A stretch of 64,000 bases of DNA from Novosphingobium sp. 9 (GTDB lineage: Bacteria; Pseudomonadota; Alphaproteobacteria; Sphingomonadales; Sphingomonadaceae), in NCBI RefSeq assembly GCF_025340265.1, contig NZ_CP022707.1:310001-374000 (forward strand), written 5' to 3'. The notes beneath the pieces were generated by a model that worked only from the letters and a program-made list of their open reading frames with translations, searched no databases and had not been told where the DNA came from. Below are positions 44,968-55,082 of the stretch, piece after piece (position 1 is the stretch's first letter; every line of letters starts with the position of its first letter). Both the position numbers and the translations under genes were made by a program.

Positions 44968-46035
44968 TCAGCGCGAGGCAGTCTGATAGCCGTTGCGGGC
45001 CTGATTCTGGTAGCCTTGATAGATCGTACGGGCGATCTCGGCGATGCGGTTGTCGCGTCCGAGGTGCGAGCCGTGCCCGGTCACATAGATCGCCACCGCA
45101 ATCGGATGCCCTTCCGGCGAGGAGATCACGCCGATGTCGCTCGACACGTTGTGCAGCGTCCCTGTCTTGTGCGCCAGATCGACCCCAGCGGGCAGGCCCG
45201 CCGTGATACGACGACGACCGGTGACGCAGCGATCCATGATCGAGAACAGCGTCTTGCGGCTGTTATCGCTCAGCCAGCGGCCTTCGTAGAGGCCGCTCAG
45301 GAAGCGGACCATGGCGAGCGGGGTGGCGCTGTCACGCTTGTCGATCACCGAGGCCGGGTCGATCGCGCCATCGTCCCGCACCAGGGTCAGGATATCGCGA
45401 TCAAGTCGGAAATCCTCGATACCGGCGCGGTGCATGAAGGCATTGACCGCAGCGGGGCCGCCCACGACCTTGAGGATGCCGTCGGTCGCCATGTTATTCG
45501 AGTGGATGAGACTGGCTTCGAGCAGCGCGCGCGCGGTCATGCGCGGGCCGGGACGCGCCGGGGCGACCGCGCTGGAGAACGGGGCCGAACGCACCGGCAT
45601 CATCATCGGGTAGATGGTGTCCAGGCTCCACTTGCCCTCGTCCACGCCCTGCAGGAAGGTTGCAGCAATCGCCACCTTGCTGGTGCTGGCCATCGGGAAG
45701 CGCTGGTCGCCCAGCACGCTGACAGTCTGCCCGGTGACGAGATCCATCGCCGCCACGCCGATGCGGCCTTGTGCCGAATTGGCGACCGAGGCGAGTTGCT
45801 TCTCGAACGCGGTGTCATAGGTCGGGGTCGAGCGGAACTCGGTCCCGAACATGGTGTCGAAAGCGTCCTGGACCTGACCCAGTTCGCCTGCCTGCACGCC
45901 GCTGCCGACGGGGACCAGCGCGGCAAGCGCCGCCGCCGCGACGCCCAGCGTGCGGCGCTTGATCCAGGCCTGTTTCAGCAGACCCTGCCCACGCTCCTGC
46001 AGAACGTCAACATCCAGGGCCTGTACGGCCGTCAT
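44968..46035 (-). CDS. Class A beta-lactamase-like serine hydrolase lacking the deacylation Glu
   Basis: 355 residues from the ATG at 46035; the upstream start at 46179 would add 48 residues before the signal peptide. An N-terminal signal region IKRRTLGVAAAALAALVPVG ends near VQA. The SxxK site is in FPMASTSKVAIAATFL. The SxN site is HSNNMATDG. The KTG triad is LAHKTGTLHNVSSDIGV. In the omega loop the expected 'DRxExxLN' reads LDRDILTLVRD, so both Glu166 and Asn170 (class A numbering) are missing. Acylation may still occur but fast deacylation is not expected. A penicillin-binding or other hydrolase role is more likely than resistance. Confidence 0.8.
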   Translation of the reverse strand: MTAVQALDVDVLQERGQGLLKQAWIKRRTLGVAAAALAALVPVGSGVQAGELGQVQDAFDTMFGTEFRSTPTYDTAFEKQLASVANSAQGRIGVAAMDLVTGQTVSVLGDQRFPMASTSKVAIAATFLQGVDEGKWSLDTIYPMMMPVRSAPFSSAVAPARPGPRMTARALLEASLIHSNNMATDGILKVVGGPAAVNAFMHRAGIEDFRLDRDILTLVRDDGAIDPASVIDKRDSATPLAMVRFLSGLYEGRWLSDNSRKTLFSIMDRCVTGRRRITAGLPAGVDLAHKTGTLHNVSSDIGVISSPEGHPIAVAIYVTGHGSHLGRDNRIAEIARTIYQGYQNQARNGYQTASR

Positions 46036-46239
46036 TGCAGCCCGTCCGCTGCGCACCCAAGTCTTGCCCGCCAATGTCATTGCGATCCCATTCTGGGTGA
46101 AAACCAGTTTCAGGATGCTTAACAGTTCATCGACAGACCGCCACTGACGCGCGACGAACTGCATTTGGCTTGCGGCCATTGCCGAAAGACGATGCTTTCT
46201 GTCGCCGGAACGACGGAATCGGCAGCTATTCTGTGCGAA

Positions 46240-47088
46240 TCATGCGCCGATCGCCTTGCGCACGTCCTGCACATAACTGGTGCGTTTCACGCCTGCGAGG
46301 AACAGCTTTCCCAACAGGCGTCCCGGCCAGCGCATCGGCCGCATCACCTGCAGGAACAGGATCACCCGCGCCCTGTCTGTATGGTTCCAGGCCTCATGCT
46401 CGTAAGTTTCGTCGAATACGAAAAGTTCGCCTTCGCGCCAGCCATGATCCTCGCCATCAACCTTGATCCCGCAGACCTCGCTGCCGCCTGGCACCGAGAG
46501 GCCAAGGTGGACATTGAGCATCGCCTTGGTGACGCCATGGTGCGAAGGAACATCGGTTCCCGGCTCGAACACCGAATAGAACGCGACGACGACGTTAGGA
46601 ATGCGATCGACCAGTGCCGCCGTCTGCGGGCACTTCGCCCTGTTCATCGGGGAATCGTAGCCATAGCCCTTGAAGAAGAAGCTCTTCCACTTCGCGCTGG
46701 GCGCGATGCGACGATGGTCGGGACTGATCTTGGCAAAGGCGGGAACGGCGTCGCGTTCGGCCAGTACGGCGCGGGCCTCGGCTGCGATCGCCTGCCAGTT
46801 GGCACGAAGCAGTTCGATGCCAGGCACTGGCGCCGGATCGATGATCGGGGTGGTGGCGATGGTCGAGAAGCGGGCCAGAAACCGGTTAAGTGGCTTGCGG
46901 ATACGCTTGCCCAGTTTAACCGCTCGGGTTTCCTTAATCCGCTCAAACCGCTCTTCCTGCACCTGCCCAGACGTCGATACCGGCGTCGATACATGCAAGG
47001 GCGTAGAGGGTGAAACGTCCTGCGCCCCAACCGACGGGATCACAGGCTCACTTGCGCCGTTCGGCACGCGAATGACTTCGTGCTTCAT
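46240..47088 (-). CDS. Aspartyl/asparaginyl beta-hydroxylase domain protein (LpxO-like)
   Basis: Fe(II)/2-oxoglutarate dioxygenase family protein of 282 residues from the ATG at 47088. The first ~90 residues are variable and basic (KLGKRIRKPLNRFLARF). The catalytic cupin has the first iron His in DVPSHHGVTKAMLNVHLGLS and the second in DETYEHEAWNHTDRARVILF, with the Arg that binds 2-oxoglutarate (TDRARV). Family relatives include LpxO, which hydroxylates lipid A acyl chains, and peptide Asp/Asn hydroxylases. The substrate here is not known. It lies between groL and the serine hydrolase on the same strand. Confidence 0.85.
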   Translation of the reverse strand: MKHEVIRVPNGASEPVIPSVGAQDVSPSTPLHVSTPVSTSGQVQEERFERIKETRAVKLGKRIRKPLNRFLARFSTIATTPIIDPAPVPGIELLRANWQAIAAEARAVLAERDAVPAFAKISPDHRRIAPSAKWKSFFFKGYGYDSPMNRAKCPQTAALVDRIPNVVVAFYSVFEPGTDVPSHHGVTKAMLNVHLGLSVPGGSEVCGIKVDGEDHGWREGELFVFDETYEHEAWNHTDRARVILFLQVMRPMRWPGRLLGKLFLAGVKRTSYVQDVRKAIGA

Positions 47089-47178
47089 ATCCTTTTCAGG
47101 CTCCTGTCGTTCCGTCCCCGACAGTCGCGCGGCGCCTTCCCCACTTGCCCGAGAATGCGTCGCAACAGCCTGATAAAC

Positions 47179-47207
47179 GAAAAGACCGGGATGCGGTTGC
47201 ATCCCGG
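47179..47207 (-). terminator. Terminator of the groSL operon
   Basis: Arms CCGGGATGC and GCATCCCGG with a GGTT loop. On the minus strand they are followed by TCTTTTCGTTT. It lies about 50 bases past the groL stop. Confidence 0.7.
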
Positions 47208-47252
47208 CCTCATCATTTTGTCCGGTGGTACCGGCTCTGGTCGGTTTTATCC

Positions 47253-48907
<1,655 letters not shown>

Positions 48908-48949
48908 TTATGAAATCAGAAGAGTTGAAAGCAGACTTGGTGGTTCGGC

Positions 48950-49234
48950 TCAGCCGATCACGCCCAGGATGTCCGATTCCTTCATGATCAGCAGGTCTTC
49001 GCCGCCAACCTTGACTTCGGTGCCCGACCACTTGCCGAACAGCACGCGATCGCCAACCTTGACGTCGAGCGCGACGATCTTGCCGTCGACGACGGCGCCG
49101 TTGCCGGCAGCGACGATTTCGCCCTCAGCCGGCTTTTCCTTGGCGCTGTCGGGGATGATGATGCCACCGGCCGTCTTTTCCTCGGCCTCGACGCGGCGCA
49201 CGAGAACACGGTCGTGCAGCGGACGGAAAGTCAT
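48950..49234 (-). CDS. groS: Co-chaperonin GroES (10 kDa)
   Basis: Lid of the GroEL chamber. It encodes 94 residues from the ATG at 49234 (GAGGGAG upstream). [20 protein letters not shown] is the conserved N-terminus. The mobile loop [20 protein letters not shown] and the C-terminal [20 protein letters not shown] are standard. A longer frame upstream overlaps the CIRCE element and is rejected. First gene of the groSL operon. Confidence 0.98.
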   Translation of the reverse strand: MTFRPLHDRVLVRRVEAEEKTAGGIIIPDSAKEKPAEGEIVAAGNGAVVDGKIVALDVKVGDRVLFGKWSGTEVKVGGEDLLIMKESDILGVIG

Positions 49235-49277
49235 TGGGGTGTCTCCCTCTTGATCCTGAAAACAGGTAAAACTGTAC

Positions 49278-49304
49278 TTGGCACTCACCCATCGAGAGTG
49301 CCAA
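49278..49304. promoter_or_regulatory. CIRCE element (HrcA operator) of groSL
   Basis: TTGGCACTC at 49278-49286 and GAGTGCCAA at 49296-49304, separated by nine bases, fit the CIRCE consensus TTAGCACTC-N9-GAGTGCTAA with one symmetric change per arm. It lies 44 bases before the groS start. HrcA repression with heat induction is expected by family knowledge. Confidence 0.95.
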
Positions 49305-49312
49305 CGGCGCCG

Positions 49313-49342
49313 GATATGGTCTCGGGTCCAAGGGTCGTCAAG
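49313..49342 (-). promoter_or_regulatory. groSL promoter, sigma-32-like
   Basis: On the minus strand, CTTGACG (49342-49336), a 17-base spacer and CATATC (49318-49313) stand directly upstream of CIRCE. The CTTG and CCATAT parts resemble alphaproteobacterial RpoH promoters, so dual control by RpoH and HrcA is likely. Confidence 0.6.
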
Positions 49343-49435
49343 CGGGAGGTGCCAGAAAAAAATGACCGGGTGGTGTCAGCTGCGACGGGTCGGGGTCAGG
49401 CTGAGATCGTCAGGCCACGCTCAGGCGGCCGAAAG

Positions 49436-50866
49436 TCACACAGGACTGAACTCCGGCGCGGGCACCGGCATCGGTGGCTCCGCCATGTCCGGATGGCGCG
49501 CCATGATCGCATCGCGGCGCATCCAGCGCGCCAGCAGCAGGATCGCGGCCACCGTCAGGCCGACCGCCAGGCCGATCCACACACCCAACCCGCCCAGCGG
49601 CGTCCAGAATGCCAGCGCTGCCGACGTGCCGAACCCCGCCACCCAGTACCCCAGCAAGGCGATCAGGAACGGCACACGCGTATCCTGAATGCCGCGCAGC
49701 ACACCCGCGACCACCGCCTGCAACCCGTCCGTCAGCTGGAAGATCGCGGCGACGAACAGGAATTCGAGCGCAAAGCCCACCAGCGCGGCATTCTTCGCCT
49801 GATGCGGATCGAGATAGAGCGACACGATGGCGCCCGGCGCCAGCAGCATCAGCGAGGCGGAGACGACCATGAAGGCCATACCGATCGCGATCGAGGCCCA
49901 GCCCGCACGCGCCACACCCGCGCGGTCGCCCGCGCCATAGCTGTAGCCGACGCGAATCGTCGCCGCCTGCCCGACCCCAAACGGCACCATGAAGGCAAAC
50001 GAGGCGATCTGCAGCGCGATGGCGTGGGCCGCGAGTTGCATCTCGCCGATGCGGCCCATCAGGAAGGCAGCGGCGCTGAACAACCCGCCCTCGGCCATCA
50101 GCGTCGCGGCGATCGGAAGGCCGAGTGCGAGCATCTGGCGGGCGCGCACCCACTCGGGCCGCCACCAGCGCCCGAAGATACGGTAGCGGTGCAGGCGCCG
50201 GTCCATGCGGATCGCCAGCGCATAGGCGAACACGGTGACAATGGCCGTGGAGATGCTGGAGGCCGCAGCCCCGTCCAGCCCCAGTGCAGGCAGGCCGAAA
50301 TGGCCGAACACGAGCGCATAGTTGCCGATGACGTTGGTCAGGATCTCCAGCCCGGTGATGACCGTGGCGAAGACCGGTCGCCCCAGCGCCGACACAAACG
50401 TGCGCAGAACATTGCCGATCGCCATCGGGATCACCGAGATCGACAGCACCGCCAGAAAGCGCGAGGACAGCGCGACCACCTGCGGGTCCTGCCCGGTCGC
50501 GCGCATGATCGAGCCGCCCATCAGGCATACCCCCATGCAGACCACGCCCAGCCCAACCGCCAGCCACATCGCCATGCGGGTCGACCGGCGAACCTCGCGC
50601 ACCGCATGGCGGCGGCGGCCCAGTTCGGCGGCAATCAGCGGGGCAACAGCGCCGGTCAGACCGTTGAGCCCCATCATCAACAGGGCAATGATCGCGACGG
50701 CCAGACTGGACGCCGCCAGTTGCTTGGCGCCGAGGCGCGAGATGAACATCACGTCGCTGGCATAGACCGCCATCTGCAACAGGTTCGCGATCGCCAGCGG
50801 CGCTGCCAGCCGGGCCGTCGCCACCAGTTCGGCGCGGAAGGTCGATGTCCTTGCAAGCGTAGTCAT
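49436..50866 (-). CDS. MATE-family multidrug efflux transporter (NorM-like)
   Basis: Na+- or H+-driven exporter in the inner membrane. It encodes 476 residues with about 12 hydrophobic helices in two homologous halves. The first half begins ARLAAPLAIANLLQMAVYAS, followed by DVMFISRLGAKQLAASSLAV. The second begins QMLALGLPIAATLMAEGGLF, with LMGRIGEMQLAAHAIALQIA. FGVGQAATIRVGYSYGAGDR is a typical MATE turn. The substrate is unknown. Single gene upstream of groS's promoter and divergent from the cytochrome c gene. Confidence 0.94.
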   Translation of the reverse strand: MTTLARTSTFRAELVATARLAAPLAIANLLQMAVYASDVMFISRLGAKQLAASSLAVAIIALLMMGLNGLTGAVAPLIAAELGRRRHAVREVRRSTRMAMWLAVGLGVVCMGVCLMGGSIMRATGQDPQVVALSSRFLAVLSISVIPMAIGNVLRTFVSALGRPVFATVITGLEILTNVIGNYALVFGHFGLPALGLDGAAASSISTAIVTVFAYALAIRMDRRLHRYRIFGRWWRPEWVRARQMLALGLPIAATLMAEGGLFSAAAFLMGRIGEMQLAAHAIALQIASFAFMVPFGVGQAATIRVGYSYGAGDRAGVARAGWASIAIGMAFMVVSASLMLLAPGAIVSLYLDPHQAKNAALVGFALEFLFVAAIFQLTDGLQAVVAGVLRGIQDTRVPFLIALLGYWVAGFGTSAALAFWTPLGGLGVWIGLAVGLTVAAILLLARWMRRDAIMARHPDMAEPPMPVPAPEFSPV

Positions 50867-50989
50867 AAAGGTCGCGATAGGGCGCGACAGAGCCTTGCGA
50901 TAGGGCCTTATGCCGCCTTTTCATCGCCCCCTCGCTGCGCTAGTCCCCCGCCGGGGCATGCCCAGTGCCCGTCAACGGGACACTTTGCC

Positions 50990-51424
50990 ATGACTCTCAA
51001 GCTCTTGCGCCCTGCGCTGGCCCCGCTGGCCGCCCTTGCCCTGCTGGCAGGCTGCGGCGGCGGAAACGCCTCCTCTTCGCAGGATTCCGAGGACGATGCG
51101 GCACAGGATACGGCTCCTGCGCCCGTCGCCGCAGCCGGTGCGCCGGCAGGGTTCGCCGTGTGCCAGTCCTGCCATTCGGTGCAGGCGGGCGTGAACAGCG
51201 TCGGGCCGTCGCTTGCCGGGATCTACGGCAGCAAGGCGGGCGCGGTGCCGGGCTACAGCTTCAGCCCGGCCTTGGCGAACTCGGGCATCGTCTGGGACGA
51301 GAAATCGCTCGATACCTGGCTGCAAGGACCGATGCAGATGGTTCCGGGCACCAAGATGGTGATCTCCGTCTCCGATCCGGCGCGTCGCAAGGCCGTGATC
51401 GCGTATCTCAAGACGCTGAAGTAA
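50990..51424 (+). CDS. Class I cytochrome c, lipoprotein
   Basis: 144 residues from the ATG at 50990. The N-terminus is a lipoprotein signal (LAPLAALALLAGC, Cys near residue 21), so the protein is membrane-anchored in the periplasm. A Ser/Asp/Ala-rich linker follows. The heme site is FAVCQSCHSVQ (CxxCH). The sixth ligand Met is probably in MVPGTKMVISV, as in cytochrome c2/c550-type proteins. GPSLAGIYGSKAGAVPGYSF is the typical central region. It is a small electron carrier with no oxidase partner nearby. Divergent from the MATE gene. Confidence 0.93.
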   Translation: MTLKLLRPALAPLAALALLAGCGGGNASSSQDSEDDAAQDTAPAPVAAAGAPAGFAVCQSCHSVQAGVNSVGPSLAGIYGSKAGAVPGYSFSPALANSGIVWDEKSLDTWLQGPMQMVPGTKMVISVSDPARRKAVIAYLKTLK

Positions 51425-51502
51425 ATAGACGAAAGGGCGGCCTGACACGCAGACCGCCCTTCCATGCGCGACCCTTGCGGGACGGGTTCAGACCTGTAGC
51501 CC

Positions 51503-52162
51503 TCAGACCTTCTGGCCGGGCGTCGGTCCATCCTGCTGGACAGGCGCTTCGGCCTTCACGGGAACAGCCTTTGCCGCGGCGCCCGAACCTGCCGCCTCGC
51601 AGGAATCGGACGAGACCTTGGTCAGTTGCGGCTTGCCGCCCTGCCCCTGCTGTTGTCCTTCAGAACTGTAGGAGACCGTGCGCGTGCAGCCATTGGCATC
51701 GGTCGTGCTCGACACATAGCTGAAGTGGCTGCCCCTGGGCATGTCACCGACAACGGTGAAGCCCGGAGCACCGCTCCCAACACTGGCCTGCCCGTTCGCC
51801 GAGGCTGCCACCATGTGTTGCTGCATCTGCGCGGCCTGCTGCTGCATCACCGCCGCGCGCTGCATCATCATGTGCATCTGGGCGTCCATCATCGCTGAAA
51901 CGCGATCCATTTGCACGAAGGGATCGTCCATCGCCGCCTGCTCGTAAGCGGCCGGGTCCATCTGCATGGCCGGGACGAACTGCACCTGGGGCGCCACGTC
52001 TCCGGCATAGTGAATTTCGACCACCGACCCGTCCGGCGCCTTGACGTTCATCGTGTGGAGCTTGGCGGTCGCCGCCTCGGCAGCTCCAGCCGCGAGTAGC
52101 GCCAATACGGCGGCACCGATCAGATATTTGCGCTCAGGCAGGCGCATGGCAGGCAGACGCAT
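51503..52162 (-). CDS. Secreted Met/Gln-rich protein of unknown function
   Basis: 219 residues. A signal peptide (ERKYLIGAAVLALLAAGAAE) follows a short duplicated lead (RLPAMRLP); the ATG five codons later may be the true start. The mature part begins AATAKLHTMNVKAPDGSVVE. Residues ~75-125 form a helix extremely rich in Met and Gln (SAMMDAQMHMMMQRAAVMQQ). Next is a small beta segment with one Cys pair (NGCTRTVSYSSEG, KVSSDSCEAAG), then an Ala/Pro tail. Met clusters of this sort can bind Cu(I), but this is inference. No family recognised. Confidence 0.75.
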   Translation of the reverse strand: MRLPAMRLPERKYLIGAAVLALLAAGAAEAATAKLHTMNVKAPDGSVVEIHYAGDVAPQVQFVPAMQMDPAAYEQAAMDDPFVQMDRVSAMMDAQMHMMMQRAAVMQQQAAQMQQHMVAASANGQASVGSGAPGFTVVGDMPRGSHFSYVSSTTDANGCTRTVSYSSEGQQQGQGGKPQLTKVSSDSCEAAGSGAAAKAVPVKAEAPVQQDGPTPGQKV

Positions 52163-52280
52163 GGGGATGTCACTCCTTCAAGATTCTGTGCAATGGCAGG
52201 GAAGCTGCCTGTCGCAACCTGAACCCCGGATGACAGCGCCGAACAGCCCATCGCATCCCGGCTCGGGGCAGCCCAAAGAA

Positions 52281-52310
52281 AAAGGGCGGCGCCTTGCGGC
52301 ACCGCCCTTT
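52281..52310 (-). terminator. Terminator of the rplJL operon
   Basis: Arms AAAGGGCGG and CCGCCCTTT with a GCC/GGC inner stem. On the minus strand the stem runs into TTTTTCTTT. It lies 37 bases past the rplL stop. Confidence 0.8.
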
Positions 52311-52346
52311 CCCTGAAATCCTGTCCGGGAAATCCCGGAAAGAAGA

Positions 52347-52724
52347 TTACTTGAGCTCGACAGTGCCGCCGGCTTCTTCGATCTTCTTCTTGATCTCTTC
52401 GGCTTCAGCCTTCGAAGCGCCTTCCTTGAGGGCCTTCGGAGCGCCTTCGACGAGAGCCTTGGCTTCAGCCAGGCCCAGACCGGTGATGGCGCGGACTTCC
52501 TTGATGACGTTGATCTTCTTGCCACCGTCGCCGGTGAGGATCACGTCGAACTCGGTCTTCTCTTCAGCAGCGGCGCCAGCGTCGCCACCGGCAGCCGGAG
52601 CGGCAACGGCAACAGCAGCGGCAGCCGAAACGCCCCATGCTTCTTCAAGGGCCTTGGCGAGGTCAGCGGCCTCGAGGACGGTCAGCTGCGACAGTTCTTC
52701 AACAAGCTTGGCGATGTCAGCCAT
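52347..52724 (-). CDS. rplL: 50S ribosomal protein L7/L12
   Basis: Stalk protein that recruits translation factors. It encodes 125 residues. [20 protein letters not shown] is the dimerisation domain, followed by the Ala-rich hinge ([15 protein letters not shown]). The C-terminal domain reads [40 protein letters not shown]. It is 90 bases downstream of rplJ, same strand. Confidence 0.98.
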   Translation of the reverse strand: MADIAKLVEELSQLTVLEAADLAKALEEAWGVSAAAAVAVAAPAAGGDAGAAAEEKTEFDVILTGDGGKKINVIKEVRAITGLGLAEAKALVEGAPKALKEGASKAEAEEIKKKIEEAGGTVELK

Positions 52725-52814
52725 GATAATACACTCCTGATCTGTGGTCCCGGCAGGGCCTCATGCCGCAGCCGGGATAAATCGTTTCTTCGATTCGAAT
52801 TGCCGAGGCGAAAC

Positions 52815-53327
52815 TCAGGCAGCCTTGTCGGCGTAGGCGCCGAAGACGCGGGCCAGCTTGGCCGCCGGAGCGGTCGAGAGCTGGGCGATCTTCGTCGCGG
52901 GAGCCTGGACGAGGCCGATGAGCTTGGCGCGCAGTTCGTCGAGCGAGGGCATCGAGGCGAGAGCCTTGACGCCGTCCGCGTTCAGAACCTGCGACCCCAT
53001 CGATCCGCCGACGATCTCGATCTTGTCGGTCGTCTTGGCGAAGTCGACCACTGCCTTGGCGGCTGCGACGGGGTCCACCGAAGTGGCGATGGCCGTCGGG
53101 CCGGTCAGGAAGTCGCCGAGACCGACATAGTCGGTGCCGTCGATGGCGATCTTGGCAAGACTGTTCTTCGCGACCTTATAGGTTGCACCAGCTGCGCGGA
53201 TCCGGTTGCGCAGATCGGTGGACTGCGCCACCGACATGCCGAGGTTGCGCGTGACAACTGCCACACCAACTTCGTTGAACGCCGCGTTGAGCTGGGCGAC
53301 CGAATCGGCTTTCTGCGAACGATCCAT
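52815..53327 (-). CDS. rplJ: 50S ribosomal protein L10
   Basis: Base of the ribosomal stalk. It encodes 170 residues. The N-terminus [20 protein letters not shown] and the RNA-binding [20 protein letters not shown] are typical, with [20 protein letters not shown]. The C-terminal helix [14 protein letters not shown] binds L7/L12. The upstream partners rplK and rplA, usually adjacent, are not in the window, and rpoB lies on the opposite strand 2.3 kb away. Confidence 0.98.
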   Translation of the reverse strand: MDRSQKADSVAQLNAAFNEVGVAVVTRNLGMSVAQSTDLRNRIRAAGATYKVAKNSLAKIAIDGTDYVGLGDFLTGPTAIATSVDPVAAAKAVVDFAKTTDKIEIVGGSMGSQVLNADGVKALASMPSLDELRAKLIGLVQAPATKIAQLSTAPAAKLARVFGAYADKAA

Positions 53328-53520
53328 GCCTTACTCCTTCACAATGGCTGCAAGGGGCGAGCCCCCGACAGCCGGCTACGTATTGTCCGGCAGACGCAAG
53401 GCCAGCCGGGCGAGTCCGTTTCGAAGGGGAAGGAGTGCCTGTGCCTGTCCCTGAGGACGCGGATCACGAGGCGGGCACCACACTCCAGTAAAGAGCGAAG
53501 GGCCGGAATTTATCCTGTTC
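53328..53520 (-). promoter_or_regulatory. rplJ 5' leader, probable L10 autoregulatory RNA
   Basis: The interval 53328-53659 has no gene. On the minus strand, the ~190 bases before rplJ contain several GC stems (for example around GGGGGCTCGCCCC just before the start). They also contain an AGGGACAGGCACAGGCACTCC-like purine/CA stretch, split here only for description. L10/L7-L12 binding leaders are normal at this place in bacteria. The exact fold was not computed. Confidence 0.4.
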
Positions 53521-53659
53521 CCCGCCTAGGCTGGAAATTAAGCCCCCAAACGGGAGCACCAACTGTCTCGGACGGATGAACCATGAGTCGAAACCCATGC
53601 GGTTCGGCGGCGCCTTTCGCGCAAAGCGGGGGCAGAGTCAACTTAAACTGACACTGACG

Positions 53660-53866
53660 TCAGCCGGGCCTACCCTCGCTCTCCCCGCCTTCCGGCGCAT
53701 AGCCCAGCAGATCGCCCGGCTGGCATTCCAGTTCGCGGCAGATCGCCTCCAGCGTCGAGAAGCGGATCGCCTTGGCCTTGCCGGTCTTGAGGATCGACAG
53801 GTTCGCCAGCGTGATCCCGATCCGCTCGGCCAGCTGGGTCAGCGTCATGCGCCGCTCGTAGAGCAA
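53660..53866 (-). CDS. Small XRE-family (Cro/C1-type) transcriptional regulator
   Basis: At least 68 residues. The helix-turn-helix is MTLTQLAERIGITLANLSIL, followed by KTGKAKAIRFSTLEAICREL and ECQPGDLLGYAPEG. This is the short form that usually accompanies DUF2975 membrane proteins. The frame runs further upstream (RIVVRLDDLLYERR, a conserved opening in this group). However, between the stop at about 53960 and the TTG at 53866 there is no ATG, GTG, TTG or CTG. The TTG is given as start by default. It is the last gene of the operon with two DUF2975 genes. Confidence 0.85.
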   Translation of the reverse strand: MLYERRMTLTQLAERIGITLANLSILKTGKAKAIRFSTLEAICRELECQPGDLLGYAPEGGESEGRPG

Positions 53867-53951
53867 GTCGTCGAGGCGAACGACGATGCGGGTCGCGTCG
53901 GTCGCGGCAGCATCGGAGGGAGCGGTATCGGAAGGGTCGGTGAGGGGGGCA

Positions 53952-54512
53952 TCAGACGGTGCCCTCTACGTCCTGCTCCAGCGCATGACCATGGCGAAAG
54001 ACGCGGGCGAGGACGAACAGCACCAGCGCGAAGGCCAGCGTGTTGCCGCCGCCGAAGTCCACCGACACGGCAAAACCCGCCACCGTCCCGCCGATCGGCA
54101 AGCCGACCAGACCTGCGAAGAACTGGATCGCCGCCAGTTCGATCACGCACATGGCCAGACCTTCGATACGGCCTGCATTAGCGGGCGCAAACGGACACTT
54201 TTCCGCTACGGTGGCAATGATCGCCAGAACCTTGCCAATGGCCTTGCCCGTCACCGACAGCGCGCCGATCGCTAGCAGCAGCGAACCGACGGGCGCCCAC
54301 ACCGGGTCGAGCAGCCCGTGCCCGAAGGGTCGGCTGGCGATCAGGGTGGAGATCAGTCCGAAGACCGCGACCACCTGCGATATCGTGACCCCGACCAATG
54401 CCACGACCAGCACGATCGTCGCCGTCGCCAGCAGCGGGTCCTCGAAGATGCGGCGCGCATTTTCCTTCGACGGGCGGTCGGTTGTGAGAAGCCTCCAGGC
54501 TGCGTTCGCCAT
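53952..54512 (-). CDS. DUF2975 membrane protein (second of two)
   Basis: 186 residues from the ATG at 54512, which overlaps the stop of the upstream paralogue (TGATG). Four hydrophobic segments: TATIVLVVALVGVTISQVVA, WAPVGSLLLAIGALSVTG, LAMCVIELAAIQFFAGLVGL and NTLAFALVLFVLARVFRHG. The final helix and tail (VLARVFRHGHALEQDVEGTV) are the family mark. The upstream protein has the same ending pattern, showing the two are paralogues. Function unknown; DUF2975 proteins usually sit beside a small XRE regulator, as here. Confidence 0.85.
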   Translation of the reverse strand: MANAAWRLLTTDRPSKENARRIFEDPLLATATIVLVVALVGVTISQVVAVFGLISTLIASRPFGHGLLDPVWAPVGSLLLAIGALSVTGKAIGKVLAIIATVAEKCPFAPANAGRIEGLAMCVIELAAIQFFAGLVGLPIGGTVAGFAVSVDFGGGNTLAFALVLFVLARVFRHGHALEQDVEGTV

Positions 54513-55060
54513 CACACCGTCTCCGCCAGTTCGGCACGCATTTCCGCGCCCTTGCGGAACACCCGCGCGAGGATGAACAGGACCAGCATCAGCAGCAGGC
54601 CGTTACCCGACACATTGCCGTCGCTGAAATCGAGATGCATCGCCCCGCTGGCCTTAGCCATATGCGCAAGCCACTGCCCCAGCCCCGCTAGCGGAATGCC
54701 GAGAATCTGCACGTCGAGCGAAAGCCAGGCCATGCCGGTCAGCCGCGTTGCATTCTCGGGCACGAAGGGATCACCCTCGCCCACCGTGTCGACGATCCGC
54801 TTGAGATGGTAGAGCATCCGCAGCAGCAGGCCCATCATCAGCGCGGTGACAAGCAGCAGACCGACAAGGGCAATCATCAGGTGCCCCGACGATACGTCCG
54901 GCGCATCGACGGCAAGACCGGCCGCGATGTCACTGCGAAAGATCAGGACCGGCAGCACCGCAACCAGACAGGCCGCGCCCGCCAGCGCGAACACGCCCAT
55001 CAGAAACCACAGCAGCCCCCGCGCAATGGCGAGCAGCGGGTCACGGGGAATAGCTCTCAT
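54512..55060 (-). CDS. DUF2975 membrane protein (first of two)
   Basis: 182 residues from the ATG at 55060 (AAGGAA upstream). Four membrane segments are visible: LLWFLMGVFALAGAACLVAV, LMIALVGLLLVTALMMGLLL, a weaker WLSLDVQILGIPLAGLGQWL, and NGLLLMLVLFILARVFRKG. The loop RIVDTVGEGDPFVPENATRL corresponds to the paralogue's IATVAEKCPFAPANAGRI and is the DUF2975 signature region ('GxPFxxxNAxRL'). The C-terminus EMRAELAETV matches the paralogue's ending. Second gene of the operon after the small membrane protein. Confidence 0.85.
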   Translation of the reverse strand: MRAIPRDPLLAIARGLLWFLMGVFALAGAACLVAVLPVLIFRSDIAAGLAVDAPDVSSGHLMIALVGLLLVTALMMGLLLRMLYHLKRIVDTVGEGDPFVPENATRLTGMAWLSLDVQILGIPLAGLGQWLAHMAKASGAMHLDFSDGNVSGNGLLLMLVLFILARVFRKGAEMRAELAETV

Positions 55061-55082
55061 CGTCAAATTCCTTGGCAAGAAC

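Noticed and set aside
44968..46035. Functional class A beta-lactamase (resistance gene)
   Set aside because: The deacylating Glu and Asn of the omega loop are not present.
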